NCBI GenBank assembly: GCA_021792755.1 | Contig: JAJYUA010000026.1 | Location: 1 to 58,912 of the forward strand | DNA from: Pseudomonadota bacterium | GTDB taxonomy: Bacteria; Pseudomonadota; Gammaproteobacteria; Steroidobacterales; Steroidobacteraceae | Reading direction: 5' to 3' | Length of the DNA stretch: 58,912 nt | Part shown: positions 18,196 through 26,668 of the stretch, piece after piece | Layout of the letters: the number at the start of each line of letters is the position of its first letter | How positions within the stretch are numbered: position 1 is the stretch's first letter | Translations under genes and position numbers: made by a program | The notes under the pieces: generated by a model | Database searches by the model: none | The model's input: the letters and a program-made list of their open reading frames with translations, nothing else | What the model was told of the DNA's origin: nothing

Positions 18196-19059
18196 ATGAA
18201 TGCCGACACTGCTGCATCAGCGGCCGGGTCGATCACCCTCGGCACGGAGCTGCGGGTGAGCCGCCTGGGCTTCGGGGCGATGCGCATCACGGGCCCGGGT
18301 GTGTGGGGCGATCCGCCCGATCTGTCGGCCGCCGTCAAATTGCTGCAGCGCGCCGTCTCTCTGGGCGTGAATCTGATCGACACGGCGGATGCCTACGGCC
18401 CCGAGACCAGCGAGGATCTGATTGCGCTCGCGCTGTACCCGTATCCCAAGGGCCTGGTGATCGCGACCAAGGGCGGACTGGTGCGCCCGGGTCCGCACGT
18501 GTGGAACCGCGACGCCCGTCCGCAGCATCTGCGCCAGGCGTGCGAGGCGAGCCTGAAGCGCCTGAGGGTGGAGTGCATCGACGTGTATCAGCTGCACGCC
18601 CCCGACCCCGAGGTGGCGCTGGAGGACTCGATCGGGGAGTTGGTCCGGCTGAAAACCGCCGGCAAGATCCGCCACATCGGCGTATCCAACGTGAGCCTGA
18701 GTGAGCTGAAGCGATGCGAGCGTCTGACGCCCATCGTGTCGGTCCAGAACCGCTACAACCTGGAGGATCGGCAATCCGAGGATGTGATGGTTTACTGTCA
18801 GGGCAAGGCAATCGCCTTCCTGCCCTGGGCCCCGCTCGGCTCCGGGCGGCATGCGGCGCGTTCCGCGCCGATGCGCGCGCTCGCCGCGGTTGGGCAGCGT
18901 CACCGGATCTCGCCCGCACAGGCGGCGATCGCCTGGCTGCTGCGCCGCTCACCCGTGATGCTGCCCATTCCCGGAACCGCCTCACTCGAGCACCTCGAGC
19001 AGAACATCGCCGCCGCCTCGATCCGCCTGAGGCCGCAGGACATGCGCGAGCTCGACTGA
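18196..19059 (+). CDS. Aldo/keto reductase
   Basis: The product has 287 residues, the usual size for a short NADPH-dependent aldo/keto reductase. The catalytic tetrad can be placed: Asp and Tyr in NLIDTADAYGPE, Lys in VIATKGGLV, His in DVYQLHAPDP. The cofactor region is present (LLPIPGTASLEHLEQNIAAA with the phosphate-binding GTAS). It reduces aldehydes or ketones in the cytoplasm; the substrate is unknown. The ATG at 18196 has GGAG upstream; the frame is open to 18082 but that part lacks the family's N-terminal strand. It is monocistronic and convergent with the soe operon. Confidence 0.92.
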   Translation: MNADTAASAAGSITLGTELRVSRLGFGAMRITGPGVWGDPPDLSAAVKLLQRAVSLGVNLIDTADAYGPETSEDLIALALYPYPKGLVIATKGGLVRPGPHVWNRDARPQHLRQACEASLKRLRVECIDVYQLHAPDPEVALEDSIGELVRLKTAGKIRHIGVSNVSLSELKRCERLTPIVSVQNRYNLEDRQSEDVMVYCQGKAIAFLPWAPLGSGRHAARSAPMRALAAVGQRHRISPAQAAIAWLLRRSPVMLPIPGTASLEHLEQNIAAASIRLRPQDMRELD

Positions 19060-19214
19060 GCCCATCGCTGCGATGCGAGCCCCGGGCGCACGGCCGCCTC
19101 AGGCGACGCAGACACCTGCCTTCGATGCTCGGATCGGCAGCGGGCGGCGCGCCGCGCAGGATCCCTCCCCTGGGGGGAAGGAGGCGACGGCGGCGCAGAC
19201 CCTGCGCGAAGGGC

Positions 19215-20156
19215 TCATATCCGTCGGCCGTAATAGAGTGCCGACACGTGCGTGGCCTCTGCGAAGAACAACCAGCGCTCGACAGCCAGGCCGAGCGCCG
19301 CGCACGCCAGCGCGAGCGCCGTCGCGGCCATCGGCAGCGGCGCGAACTGCCCGAGAATGCTGAAGGCGAGCGGCAGGGCAAAGCCGAGCAACAGAGCGAG
19401 GGAGCGAAGCTTGGCGGCGTGCCGGCGCGCGATGGCGAAGCCCATCTGGCGCAGAATGAAATTCTCCGTGAAGTGCGGCGCATCGAGCGGCCTCGCCTCG
19501 ATGCCTTTGGGCAGGCCGATCGCGGCGGCGAGCGTCGCGAGCGGCGCCTGCGCATCGATGTGGCGCCAGTAGGCGCGCTTGGCGAGCAACGCGGCGGCGG
19601 CGGTGGCGGCGGCGACGGCGCTCGCCATCGCCCCGGGCGCCCCGAGCGCCGCGGTGCGCAGCGCCGCGAACAGGACGGCGCCGGAGAAAACCGCATAGAG
19701 CAGATAATCCGGCGCGGTGTGCGTGTTGTGCCACTGGCGGATGGGCTTCAGGCTCGCGTAGATCATGGCCGTGCAGTAAACCGTGCCGAGGGATGCCACG
19801 ACGGTGGCCGCGCCGAGCAGCCGCGCGAGGAGGTGCTGCCCGTCGCGCCAGAAGGCAACGCCAAAGGCGATCGCCAGCGGGTAGGTGAGTACGGCGGCGA
19901 CACCCTCGCGAGAGAGCCACGAGGAGCGCCACTGAGTGAATGCGCGCCATGCGCGCTCCTTGCGCTCCAGATGAAACACCGAGGCGATGAGCCCGATGCC
20001 GGCGAAGATCAGCGCGACGGCGATGCCGGCGGCGAGCAATCCGCGCGCCTGGGCCGGCAGCAGCCCCAGAGCCGAGTACGCCCCGAGCCAGGCGAGCAGC
20101 CCAAACCCGAACCCGGTTGCCGTGGTGAGCAGCAGCACGGAGGCGGCCGGTTTCAT
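19215..20156 (-). CDS. soeC: DmsC/NrfD-type membrane anchor of molybdoenzyme (SoeC-like)
   Basis: The product has 313 residues with about eight membrane helices, beginning ASVLLLTTATGFGFGLLAWL, and is of the DmsC type. It holds the catalytic and iron-sulfur subunits on the cytoplasmic face of the inner membrane and exchanges electrons with the quinone pool. The ATG at 20156 overlaps the stop of the iron-sulfur gene (ATGA), so translation is coupled. It is the last gene of the three-gene operon. The Soe name rests on the whole operon, especially the large subunit; DMSO or polysulfide reductase anchors look alike. Confidence 0.85.
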   Translation of the reverse strand: MKPAASVLLLTTATGFGFGLLAWLGAYSALGLLPAQARGLLAAGIAVALIFAGIGLIASVFHLERKERAWRAFTQWRSSWLSREGVAAVLTYPLAIAFGVAFWRDGQHLLARLLGAATVVASLGTVYCTAMIYASLKPIRQWHNTHTAPDYLLYAVFSGAVLFAALRTAALGAPGAMASAVAAATAAAALLAKRAYWRHIDAQAPLATLAAAIGLPKGIEARPLDAPHFTENFILRQMGFAIARRHAAKLRSLALLLGFALPLAFSILGQFAPLPMAATALALACAALGLAVERWLFFAEATHVSALYYGRRI

Positions 20157-20893
20157 CGGCTGAGCGCCTTGTCGAGAAGGCCGAGCAACGCCGCGCCGAT
20201 GCCCTGCGCGCCGGCGGCGGGAGGCTTCACCGGCGCGGTCGGAATCCTCGCGCGGCGCGGCGGAAGGTATTTGTTGGTCGGTCGATAGCCGAGCCCGGGG
20301 AGCAGATCGGCGCCGCCGCGCGCCTCGATGAGCTTCGAGACCTCGCTCCCGGGGTCGGCGAGGTCGCCGAAGTGCCGCGCCCGCGAGGGACAGGTCGAGA
20401 CGCAGGCCGGCACGCGCTCCTCCTGCGGCAGGCTCTCGTTGTAGATGCGGTCGACGCACAGCGTGCACTTGCGCATCACGCCCGCCTTCTCATCGAGCTC
20501 GCGCGCGCCGTACGGACAGGCCCAGGCGCAGAGCTGGCAGCCGATGCACTTGTCGGTGTCGACGAGGACGATGCCGTCCTCGGCGCGCTTGTAGGACGCC
20601 CCGGTCGGACAAACGGTGACACAGAGCGGGTTTTCGCAGTGCAGGCACGAACGCGGGAAGTTGACCGTCCGCGAGCACCCGCCTTCGTCGGTCTCGTACG
20701 AGTGGATCCGGTTGAACCACACTCCGTCGGGCTGCGGGCCGTACTTGTCGTAGTCGGGCAGCGGCCCGGCCTCCCCCGCCGTGTTCCACTCCTTGCAGTT
20801 GACGGCGCAGGCGTGGCAGCCGACGCAGGTGTCAAGATCGATCACCAGGCCGAGCCTCTTCGCGCCCTGCCCCCTCTCAGGCAGCGTGCTCAT
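20153..20893 (-). CDS. soeB: Four-cluster 4Fe-4S subunit (SoeB/DmsB-like)
   Basis: The product has 246 residues. Four ferredoxin-like Cys clusters are visible: CVGCHACAVNCKEWN (about residue 23), CLHCENPLCVTVCPTGA (about 83), CIGCQLCAWACPYGA (about 117) and CTLCVDR with CVSTCPSRA. This is the electron-transfer subunit of DMSO-reductase-family enzymes, moving electrons between the molybdenum subunit and the membrane anchor. There is no signal peptide, so it faces the cytoplasm, as in SoeABC. The stop overlaps the start of soeC, and the start (20893) overlaps the stop of soeA by four bases. Confidence 0.92.
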   Translation of the reverse strand: MSTLPERGQGAKRLGLVIDLDTCVGCHACAVNCKEWNTAGEAGPLPDYDKYGPQPDGVWFNRIHSYETDEGGCSRTVNFPRSCLHCENPLCVTVCPTGASYKRAEDGIVLVDTDKCIGCQLCAWACPYGARELDEKAGVMRKCTLCVDRIYNESLPQEERVPACVSTCPSRARHFGDLADPGSEVSKLIEARGGADLLPGLGYRPTNKYLPPRRARIPTAPVKPPAAGAQGIGAALLGLLDKALSR

Positions 20894-23694
20894 CGGTCAC
20901 TCTGCGCAGCCTGCCGCACGCGCAGCGGGTTCGCGTCCCAGCGGGGCGAGATCTCATCGGGCGCGCCGGGGCCGCAGGGCTCGAGGGAGACGGTGAGATC
21001 GAACCAGGCGGCCTGGCCGGTCACCGGATCGGAATTGGACTGCGGCGCCGCCCCGCCCTCGTCCGGCAAGTATTCCGAGATCAGGTGATTCAACAGAAAT
21101 CCGCGGCGGAACTCGGGCGCATCGTGCGAAAGCGCCCAGGCGCCGGCGCGCTTGCCGATCGCGTTCCAGGTCCAGACGGTGTCGCGGTTGACCCCGGTCA
21201 TCGTGCGCGCCCGGCACCTGAGGCTGCCGCTGCGCGAGCGGACCGATACCCAGTCCTCATCGCCGATACCCAGCCGGGCCGCGAGCTCGCGGTGCAGATA
21301 GAGGCGGTTCTCCGGCAGGATCTGCCGCAGCCATGCGTTGTGCGAGCCCCAGGAGTGATACATCGCCATGGGCCGCTGGGTGATGGCGTGCAGCGGGTAG
21401 GCTGCGCGGTCCGTCATCGCCTCCTCGAGCGGCACGTACCAGATGGGCAACGGATCAAAGAAGCGCCTGATGCGCTCGCGCAGGCGCTCGGGCGGGCGAG
21501 GCGCCGCGTGTCCCTCGGCCGCCAGACGGAACCGCTGCAGCGTCTCGCAATACAGCTGCAGGACGATCTGCGAGTCGTCCTCGATCAGGCCCATCGCCTT
21601 CGCGCCGGTGAGATAGGCGCGGTTGGCGTGCTTGAAGTACAGCTGCTCGTGCGGCAGATCGTGACTCCAGAAGCTGCCGTTCTCCACATAGCGCTCGAGC
21701 TGGTGCGGATTTGGCGCCCCCTTGCCGATGGCGCGACCGTCCTCGCCGCGAAAGCCGGCGAGCGGGCCGATGCCGGGCCTTCGCTGGTGCCGGACCATGT
21801 AATCGGCGTAGGAAGAATAGAGCGGCCTGCCGTGCTCGTCGGCGAAGTGAGGCAGGCCGAGGCGGCCGGCGAGATCGATGAGCACGTCCTGGAATGGCCT
21901 GACATCGCGTTGCGGCCGCAACACCGGTATGCGGATGGCATCGGCCGGACCGTGCGCCGACCCGATGGGGCGGTCGAGCAGCGAGATGCAGTCGTAGCGC
22001 TCGAGATACGTCGTGTCCGGCAGCACCAGATCCGCATAGGCGACGGTCTCGGAGGAGAAAGCGTCGGCGACGATGACGAAGGGGATGCGGTAGTTGCCCG
22101 CCTCGTCGCACTCGCTCAGCATCCGCGTGGTCTCACCGGGGCTCATCGCCGAATTCCACGCCATGTTCGACATGAAGAGAAACAGCGTGTCGATCCGGTC
22201 CGGGCCCGCCTCGTACGCGCGCGCGATCGCCATGTGCATCAGGCCGTGAATGGCGAGGGGAGCTTCCCACGAAAACGCCCGATCGAGCCGCAGCGCCTCA
22301 CCGGCCTCATCGACGAGCAGATCCTGCGGGCCGCGCGGGAAGCCGAGCGGCGTTGCATCGAGCGGCCCCCCGCGCCGGCGCGGGCGCCCGGGCGGTGCCC
22401 CGCCGGGGATCGGCTTCGGATAAGGCGACTTGTATCGCCACGAGCCCGGGGTATCGAGCGCGCCGAGCAGCATCTGCAGCACATGGATCGCCCGGCAGGT
22501 GTGAAACCCGTTCGAGTGTGCAGAGACCCCGCGCATGGCATGGATCGCGACGGGCCGGCCCGTCATGCTCGCGTGAGGGCGGCCGGCCGCATCCGTCCAC
22601 GGCTGATCGAGCACGACCGGCTGATTGAATGCGACCTCGGCGATCTCCGCAGCGATGCGCCGGATCGCGGCCGCCTCGATGCCGCAGCGGCCGGCAACCG
22701 CCTCCGGGGCGTATTGCGGGTCGGCATAGCGCTCGGCGAGCAAGGCAAAGGCCGGGCGGGCGCGCCGCCCGTCCGCCAACTGGAAGGTGCCGAGCAACGC
22801 CGGATCGGTTCCGATCGCCTGCGCCTCGAGCACCGAGCCGGAGGCGCGATCGAAGCACAGCTGCCGGCCCGCCGCATCGCGGGCGATCAATCCGTGCCCG
22901 GCCTGCCCGGGCGCATCGATCACCAGGTGATGGGCGTTGGTGTAGCGGATGAGGAATTCCGCATCGATCCGGCCCGCCTCGAGCAGGCAGTGGATGAGCG
23001 CGAGCACGAGCAGCCCGTCGGTGCCGGGGGTGATGGCGAGGAATTCGTCCGCGATCGCGGAATACCCGGTGCGCACCGGATTGATCGAGAGGATCTTGGC
23101 GCCGCGCTCCTTGAGCCTGCCCAAGCCGAGCTTGATCGGATTGGAGTCGTGGTCTTCGGCGACCCCGAAGAGCAGAAAGAGCTTGGCATGCTCCCAGTCC
23201 GGCTCGCCGAACTCCCAAAACGCGCCGCCGACCGAGTAAAGGCCCGCCGCCGCCATGTTCACGGAACAGAACCCGCCGTGCGCCGCATAGTTGACCGTGC
23301 CGAACATGCGGGCAAAGTGGCCCGTGAGCGACTGCGACTGGTCCCGACCGGTGTAGAAGGCGAGGCGCCCGGGGTCGGTCGCGCGGATCGCGGCGAGCCG
23401 TTGCGTCGCGATCCTCATCGCCTCTTCCCACGAGATGGCCTCGAACGCCCCGGAGCCGCGCGGACCGACGCGTTTCAGGGGCGCGGACAGCCGCGCCGGG
23501 GAGTTCGCCGTCATGATTCCCGCCGACCCCTTGGCGCACAGCACCCCGCGGTTGATCGGATGGTCGCGGTTTCCCTCGATGTAGCGCAGCCTGCCGTCCT
23601 CGAGGTGTACCTTGATGCCGCAACGGCAGGCGCACATGTAGCAGGTCGTGCGCGCAACGGTGCGCTTCGGCTCTGATTGCCGGGTCGCCGCCAT
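20890..23694 (-). CDS. soeA: Molybdopterin oxidoreductase, probable sulfite dehydrogenase large subunit (SoeA-like)
   Basis: The product has 934 residues. The N-terminus holds a 4Fe-4S site (TTCYMCACRCGIKVHLEDG with a later GVLCAKGSAG), followed by the Mo-bis-MGD domains of the DMSO reductase family (FYTGRDQSQSLTGHFARMFG, MSNMAWNSAMSPGETTRML) and the C-terminal dinucleotide-binding domain (WGSHNAWLRQI, RDTVWTWNAIGKRAGAW). The CYMCACRCG pattern and lack of a Tat signal match cytoplasmic SoeA, which oxidises sulfite to sulfate. The ATG at 23694 has GAGG eight bases upstream; another ATG at 23730 is possible. soeB and soeC follow with overlaps. Other substrates, such as polysulfide, cannot be excluded. 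Confidence 0.85.
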   Translation of the reverse strand: MAATRQSEPKRTVARTTCYMCACRCGIKVHLEDGRLRYIEGNRDHPINRGVLCAKGSAGIMTANSPARLSAPLKRVGPRGSGAFEAISWEEAMRIATQRLAAIRATDPGRLAFYTGRDQSQSLTGHFARMFGTVNYAAHGGFCSVNMAAAGLYSVGGAFWEFGEPDWEHAKLFLLFGVAEDHDSNPIKLGLGRLKERGAKILSINPVRTGYSAIADEFLAITPGTDGLLVLALIHCLLEAGRIDAEFLIRYTNAHHLVIDAPGQAGHGLIARDAAGRQLCFDRASGSVLEAQAIGTDPALLGTFQLADGRRARPAFALLAERYADPQYAPEAVAGRCGIEAAAIRRIAAEIAEVAFNQPVVLDQPWTDAAGRPHASMTGRPVAIHAMRGVSAHSNGFHTCRAIHVLQMLLGALDTPGSWRYKSPYPKPIPGGAPPGRPRRRGGPLDATPLGFPRGPQDLLVDEAGEALRLDRAFSWEAPLAIHGLMHMAIARAYEAGPDRIDTLFLFMSNMAWNSAMSPGETTRMLSECDEAGNYRIPFVIVADAFSSETVAYADLVLPDTTYLERYDCISLLDRPIGSAHGPADAIRIPVLRPQRDVRPFQDVLIDLAGRLGLPHFADEHGRPLYSSYADYMVRHQRRPGIGPLAGFRGEDGRAIGKGAPNPHQLERYVENGSFWSHDLPHEQLYFKHANRAYLTGAKAMGLIEDDSQIVLQLYCETLQRFRLAAEGHAAPRPPERLRERIRRFFDPLPIWYVPLEEAMTDRAAYPLHAITQRPMAMYHSWGSHNAWLRQILPENRLYLHRELAARLGIGDEDWVSVRSRSGSLRCRARTMTGVNRDTVWTWNAIGKRAGAWALSHDAPEFRRGFLLNHLISEYLPDEGGAAPQSNSDPVTGQAAWFDLTVSLEPCGPGAPDEISPRWDANPLRVRQAAQSDR

Positions 23695-23744
23695 GATCGA
23701 TGCCTCGCAAGCCGTTCCGGACGAACGCATGGTGGCTCCGGGCC

Positions 23745-23797
23745 AGCTATATATCCAATATAAATAAGGCAGTTGTTCCATATACTTTGTCTATATG
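23745..23797 (-). promoter_or_regulatory. AT-rich promoter/operator upstream of soeA
   Basis: In otherwise GC-rich DNA this stretch holds TATATATCCAATATAAATAA and, at 23779-23797, a perfect inverted repeat CATATA-N7-TATATG. It begins 51 bases before the soeA start. The repeat has the length of a dimeric helix-turn-helix repressor site, for example an ArsR type. The regulator is not in the window. Confidence 0.5.
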
Positions 23798-24175
23798 AAA
23801 TCCCCGCCCTTCCGCCGCTACTACGAAGCGCTGGATCGGGGCTCCTGCCCCGCCCAGCGCCGTTGCGCCCAAAAGCGTGGTTTTTGCCTCAACGTCCGCC
23901 ACCTGTGGCGGCGGGGCACACTCCCTGTGCCTGGGCAGCCGCTCGTGCCGTGTCATGACTCGGGGTGCGCCGGCGTACCGGGACGCACTCACGCCAATCT
24001 CCCGCCGCGATCCGCTGCAACAGGGGACGATGAGTCAACCCGCGCGCGCCGCCGCGTATTGACTGCGCTCTGACGTTGGGCAAAGATGCCCCGGGGCTTG
24101 AGCGACACACGGCCGGCCCGTTCGCCGGTCTGCCGGCGTGAGGCCAAAGGGTTTCTTCATCCACCGGAGAGCGCA
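23798..24175. other. Gap without a convincing gene
   Basis: A plus-strand frame opens at the ATG at 23795 inside the operator (MKSPPFRRYYEALDRGSCP) and runs 92 codons; a minus-strand frame overlaps it. Neither has a ribosome site or a known domain. I treat both as chance. Confidence 0.4.
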
Positions 24176-24382
24176 ATGAACGAAGACACCTTCAACATGA
24201 GCGTGCGCAAGTTTCTCAAGTCCTTCGGACTGCACGGCCAGCGTGAAATCGAGCAGGCGGTCGCGAAAGCCATGGCCAGCCGCACGATTTCCGGAGCGGA
24301 AACGTTTCCGGCCACGATAACGCTGCAGATTGCCGGCTTGAAGCTCGACGCCGAGTTCAAAGGGGAGATTGCGCTGCAATAG
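24176..24382 (+). CDS. Small conserved protein, DUF6494-like
   Basis: The product has 68 residues, beginning MNEDTFNMSVRKFLKSFG and continuing HGQREIEQAVAKAMASR, then a predicted strand pair (PATITLQIAGLKLDAEF). This matches my memory of the small conserved family DUF6494, which has no known function. The ATG at 24176 has GGAGAG eight bases upstream, a good ribosome site; the frame is open further upstream but that part is not conserved-looking. It has no signal peptide, so it is cytoplasmic. It lies divergent from soeABC across the AT-rich operator, but shared control is only a possibility. Confidence 0.8.
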   Translation: MNEDTFNMSVRKFLKSFGLHGQREIEQAVAKAMASRTISGAETFPATITLQIAGLKLDAEFKGEIALQ

Positions 24383-24605
24383 CAGCGCGCGCCGCGACGA
24401 GGTCCAGGGCGGATCGCGGACCGGCCGGGCCCGGGGCTGGCGCGAGCGGATCGCTCGGCGGCCGCCGGCGAACCGCCGCACTGGCGCGCGCCGGCGCTCG
24501 CAGGCACGCGCCGGTAGCCCTCTCGGCGTCCCGACTCTCCGCCATACGCGCTCGCACCACAGACCCACGCTCCTGCGATCGCCGCCGAAGAAGACCCCGT
24601 CAGGA

Positions 24606-24899
24606 TCAGGCCGAGCGTGTGCGGGATTTGAGGTCGGCCTTGACCCGACCGAGCAGCTTCTGTGCGCCGAGCACGTTGTCCTCCTCGATACGCCGCCGCG
24701 CCCGGCCGAGCCGGCTCTCGAGCGCGGCCGCCCGCGAGCGGCTGATACGGTGATGATCGAGGTCGGTGGTCGTCTCGGCGCGCAGCCCGCGCAGCTCCCT
24801 GTAGGCACGCGAGCGCGCATTGAGCTCGAAATGAAACGCGAAAGCGACCGCAACCACGCCGAGCGTCGCCGCGATAATGGCCCAAATCCTCGCCTTCAT
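24606..24899 (-). CDS. Small membrane-anchored helical protein, unknown
   Basis: The product has 97 residues. One N-terminal membrane helix (IWAIIAATLGVVAVAFAFHF) is followed by a charged, Arg-rich helical tail (SRSRAAALESRLGRARRRIE) that could form a coiled coil. I do not recognise the family. It lies 44 bases before the end of the dehydrogenase gene on the same strand, so it may be the last gene of that unit. It is a plausible real gene because it starts with a clean hydrophobic anchor, but no function can be given. Confidence 0.55.
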   Translation of the reverse strand: MKARIWAIIAATLGVVAVAFAFHFELNARSRAYRELRGLRAETTTDLDHHRISRSRAAALESRLGRARRRIEEDNVLGAQKLLGRVKADLKSRTRSA

Positions 24900-24943
24900 G
24901 GGCGCAATTGTAACGGATGCGGCTACGGGCGCGCCAGGTGCGC

Positions 24944-25828
24944 TCAGTCGCGCGCCAGCCCGGCATCCGCGGCGGCAAGCGTTGCGATCGCCGACCAGTC
25001 GAGTGCCTCCCCGCCCCGGGCGAGCAATGCGAGCAGCCGCTCGCGCAGCACCGCGGCAAAGGGCAGCGGCACGCGCAGCTCCTCGGCGGCGGCCAGCACC
25101 AGGCGGATATCCTTGTATCCGAGCGGGGCGGCAAAGCCGGCCGGCTGGAACTTCCCGTCGGCGATGAGCATGCCGTAGTTGCGGTAAATCGGGACGTTGA
25201 ACAGGCTCGAGGTCAGCAGCTCGATGTATTGATGCGCATCGACGCCGGATTTCCCCACCAATGCGAGCGCCTCCCCGAGGGACTCGATGACCGAGGCGAT
25301 CAGGAAGTTGCCGCTCAGCTTGACGAGATTGGCGACTTTGGGCGTTCGAGAGACGACGAACGTTCTCTGTCCGACCGCCTCGAGCAGCGGCGTGGCGGCC
25401 TCGACAGCCTCGGGCTCGCCGGCAGCGATGACAAACAGCTGTCCGGCCGCCGCCACCTCCGGGCGGCCGAACACCGGGGCCGCGACGTAACGGTGGCCGG
25501 CCGCGGCATGTCGCTCGGTGAGCTTGCCCGAGAGCTCGACGCTCACGGTGCTGCAGGAGACGTGCACAGCCCCCGCGGACAGGCTCTCGAGGATTCCCCC
25601 TCGTCCGAACACCGCCTGCTCGAGCGCCTGGTCATCGGCCAGCATCGTGACCACCGCCTCTGCGCGGCAGGCCGCGGCCACGCTGTCGGCGGCCTTCGCG
25701 CCCTGCGCAAGGAGCGCCTTGCCCTTCTCAGCGGTGCGGTTGTACACCGTGACCTCGTGGCCGGCCTCGATGAGATTGGCCGCCATTCCCGCTCCCATTC
25801 GTCCGAGTCCGATGAAGCCGACTTTCAT
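24944..25828 (-). CDS. 3-hydroxyisobutyrate dehydrogenase-family oxidoreductase
   Basis: The product has 294 residues. The N-terminal Rossmann fold begins MKVGFIGLGRMGAGMAANLI, the NAD(P) site of beta-hydroxyacid dehydrogenases. A substrate loop (HVSCSTVSVELSGKL, where the family has DxSTxxP) and the catalytic Lys in VANLVKLSGNFLIASVIES follow. It interconverts a beta-hydroxyacid and a semialdehyde, or reduces glyoxylate/succinic semialdehyde like GLYR enzymes; which one is not clear. The ATG at 25828 has GAGGAGG at the right distance; an ATG nine codons earlier lacks a site. The gene for SixA lies upstream on the same strand, about 100 bases away. Confidence 0.9.
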   Translation of the reverse strand: MKVGFIGLGRMGAGMAANLIEAGHEVTVYNRTAEKGKALLAQGAKAADSVAAACRAEAVVTMLADDQALEQAVFGRGGILESLSAGAVHVSCSTVSVELSGKLTERHAAAGHRYVAAPVFGRPEVAAAGQLFVIAAGEPEAVEAATPLLEAVGQRTFVVSRTPKVANLVKLSGNFLIASVIESLGEALALVGKSGVDAHQYIELLTSSLFNVPIYRNYGMLIADGKFQPAGFAAPLGYKDIRLVLAAAEELRVPLPFAAVLRERLLALLARGGEALDWSAIATLAAADAGLARD

Positions 25829-25926
25829 GATTGCCTCCTCGTGCCACGCACCCATCAGGGTATACGGCCATTATGGCGAATCAGATCACCGGAGCGGGCG
25901 CGCATTTCTCACCCGAGCGGGCCCGG

Positions 25927-26424
25927 TCAGCGGATGGCTCGCAGGACGCTCGGTGCGAGCAGCCAGCGCAGGATCGCCCCTTCCGCGCGCGCGACGGCCT
26001 CGAATGAGAGCCAGGCGACGCCGCACTTCTTGAGCTCGATCGCCTGCGGATACACCGTGCCCGCCAGGCAATAGGCAATGAGCCGGCCGAGGCACGGCTG
26101 ATGCCCCACGACCGCGATCCGCTCGCGCGGCCGGGCCTGCAAGGCTTTGAGCGCGGCCTCGGGGGACGCCTCGGGAGCGAGCGCCGCGCACTCGAGCGCT
26201 GCGGGCCAGCCGGCACACTCCGAGAGGATGGCGGCGGTCTGCCGAGCCCTCACCAGGGGGCTCGTCAGCACGAGCCCCGGAGGGTCGGCGATGCGCCTCA
26301 ATCCGGCGGCTGCCCGCCGCGCGCGCGCAGAGCCTTCGGGCGTGAGCGGCCGTTCGCGGTCATCCGGCCATCGCTTCGGATCGCGCCCGGCGGCAATGGC
26401 GTGTCGCACGATCAACAGGTCCAT
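25927..26424 (-). CDS. sixA: Phosphohistidine phosphatase SixA-like
   Basis: The product has 165 residues, the size of SixA. The histidine phosphatase RHG-type motif appears as LIVRHAIA at the N-terminus, followed by RERPLTPEGSARARRAA, VLTSPLVRARQTA and the second catalytic His in IAVVGHQPCLGRL. SixA removes phosphate from His residues of phosphotransfer proteins in the cytoplasm. The first motif has RHA instead of RHG, as is usual in SixA. It is divergent from the M28 peptidase gene. The exact target is unknown. Confidence 0.88.
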   Translation of the reverse strand: MDLLIVRHAIAAGRDPKRWPDDRERPLTPEGSARARRAAAGLRRIADPPGLVLTSPLVRARQTAAILSECAGWPAALECAALAPEASPEAALKALQARPRERIAVVGHQPCLGRLIAYCLAGTVYPQAIELKKCGVAWLSFEAVARAEGAILRWLLAPSVLRAIR

Positions 26425-26668
26425 TCAGTTGCCTCTCCCGGCTTGAGTCACCGGCGCCGCTCGCCGCCCTGACGGGCCAGGCCGGGCAGGCCGCCTGCGC
26501 CGCTGCCGGCACAGGGTCGGCTGCGGCGCACGATGAAAAATTCGTAACCCCCGCCCACGGGGCGATCCCCTTATCATCCTCTTGCGCGCCGCAGGGCGTG
26601 AGCCACTCCAGGTCCGCCGAGGAGCCTGCTCCGCCCGGCTTCGACGCCCCCCAGCACCGCACGACCGC

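Noticed and set aside
21085-23676. 863-codon plus-strand open frame
   Set aside because: It lies wholly antisense to soeA, has Arg/Ala/Asp-rich composition with no domain, and results from the codon bias of the real gene.
23795-24073. 92-codon plus-strand frame starting in the soeA operator
   Set aside because: It has no ribosome site and no recognisable domain, and its ATG is part of the TATATG repeat arm.
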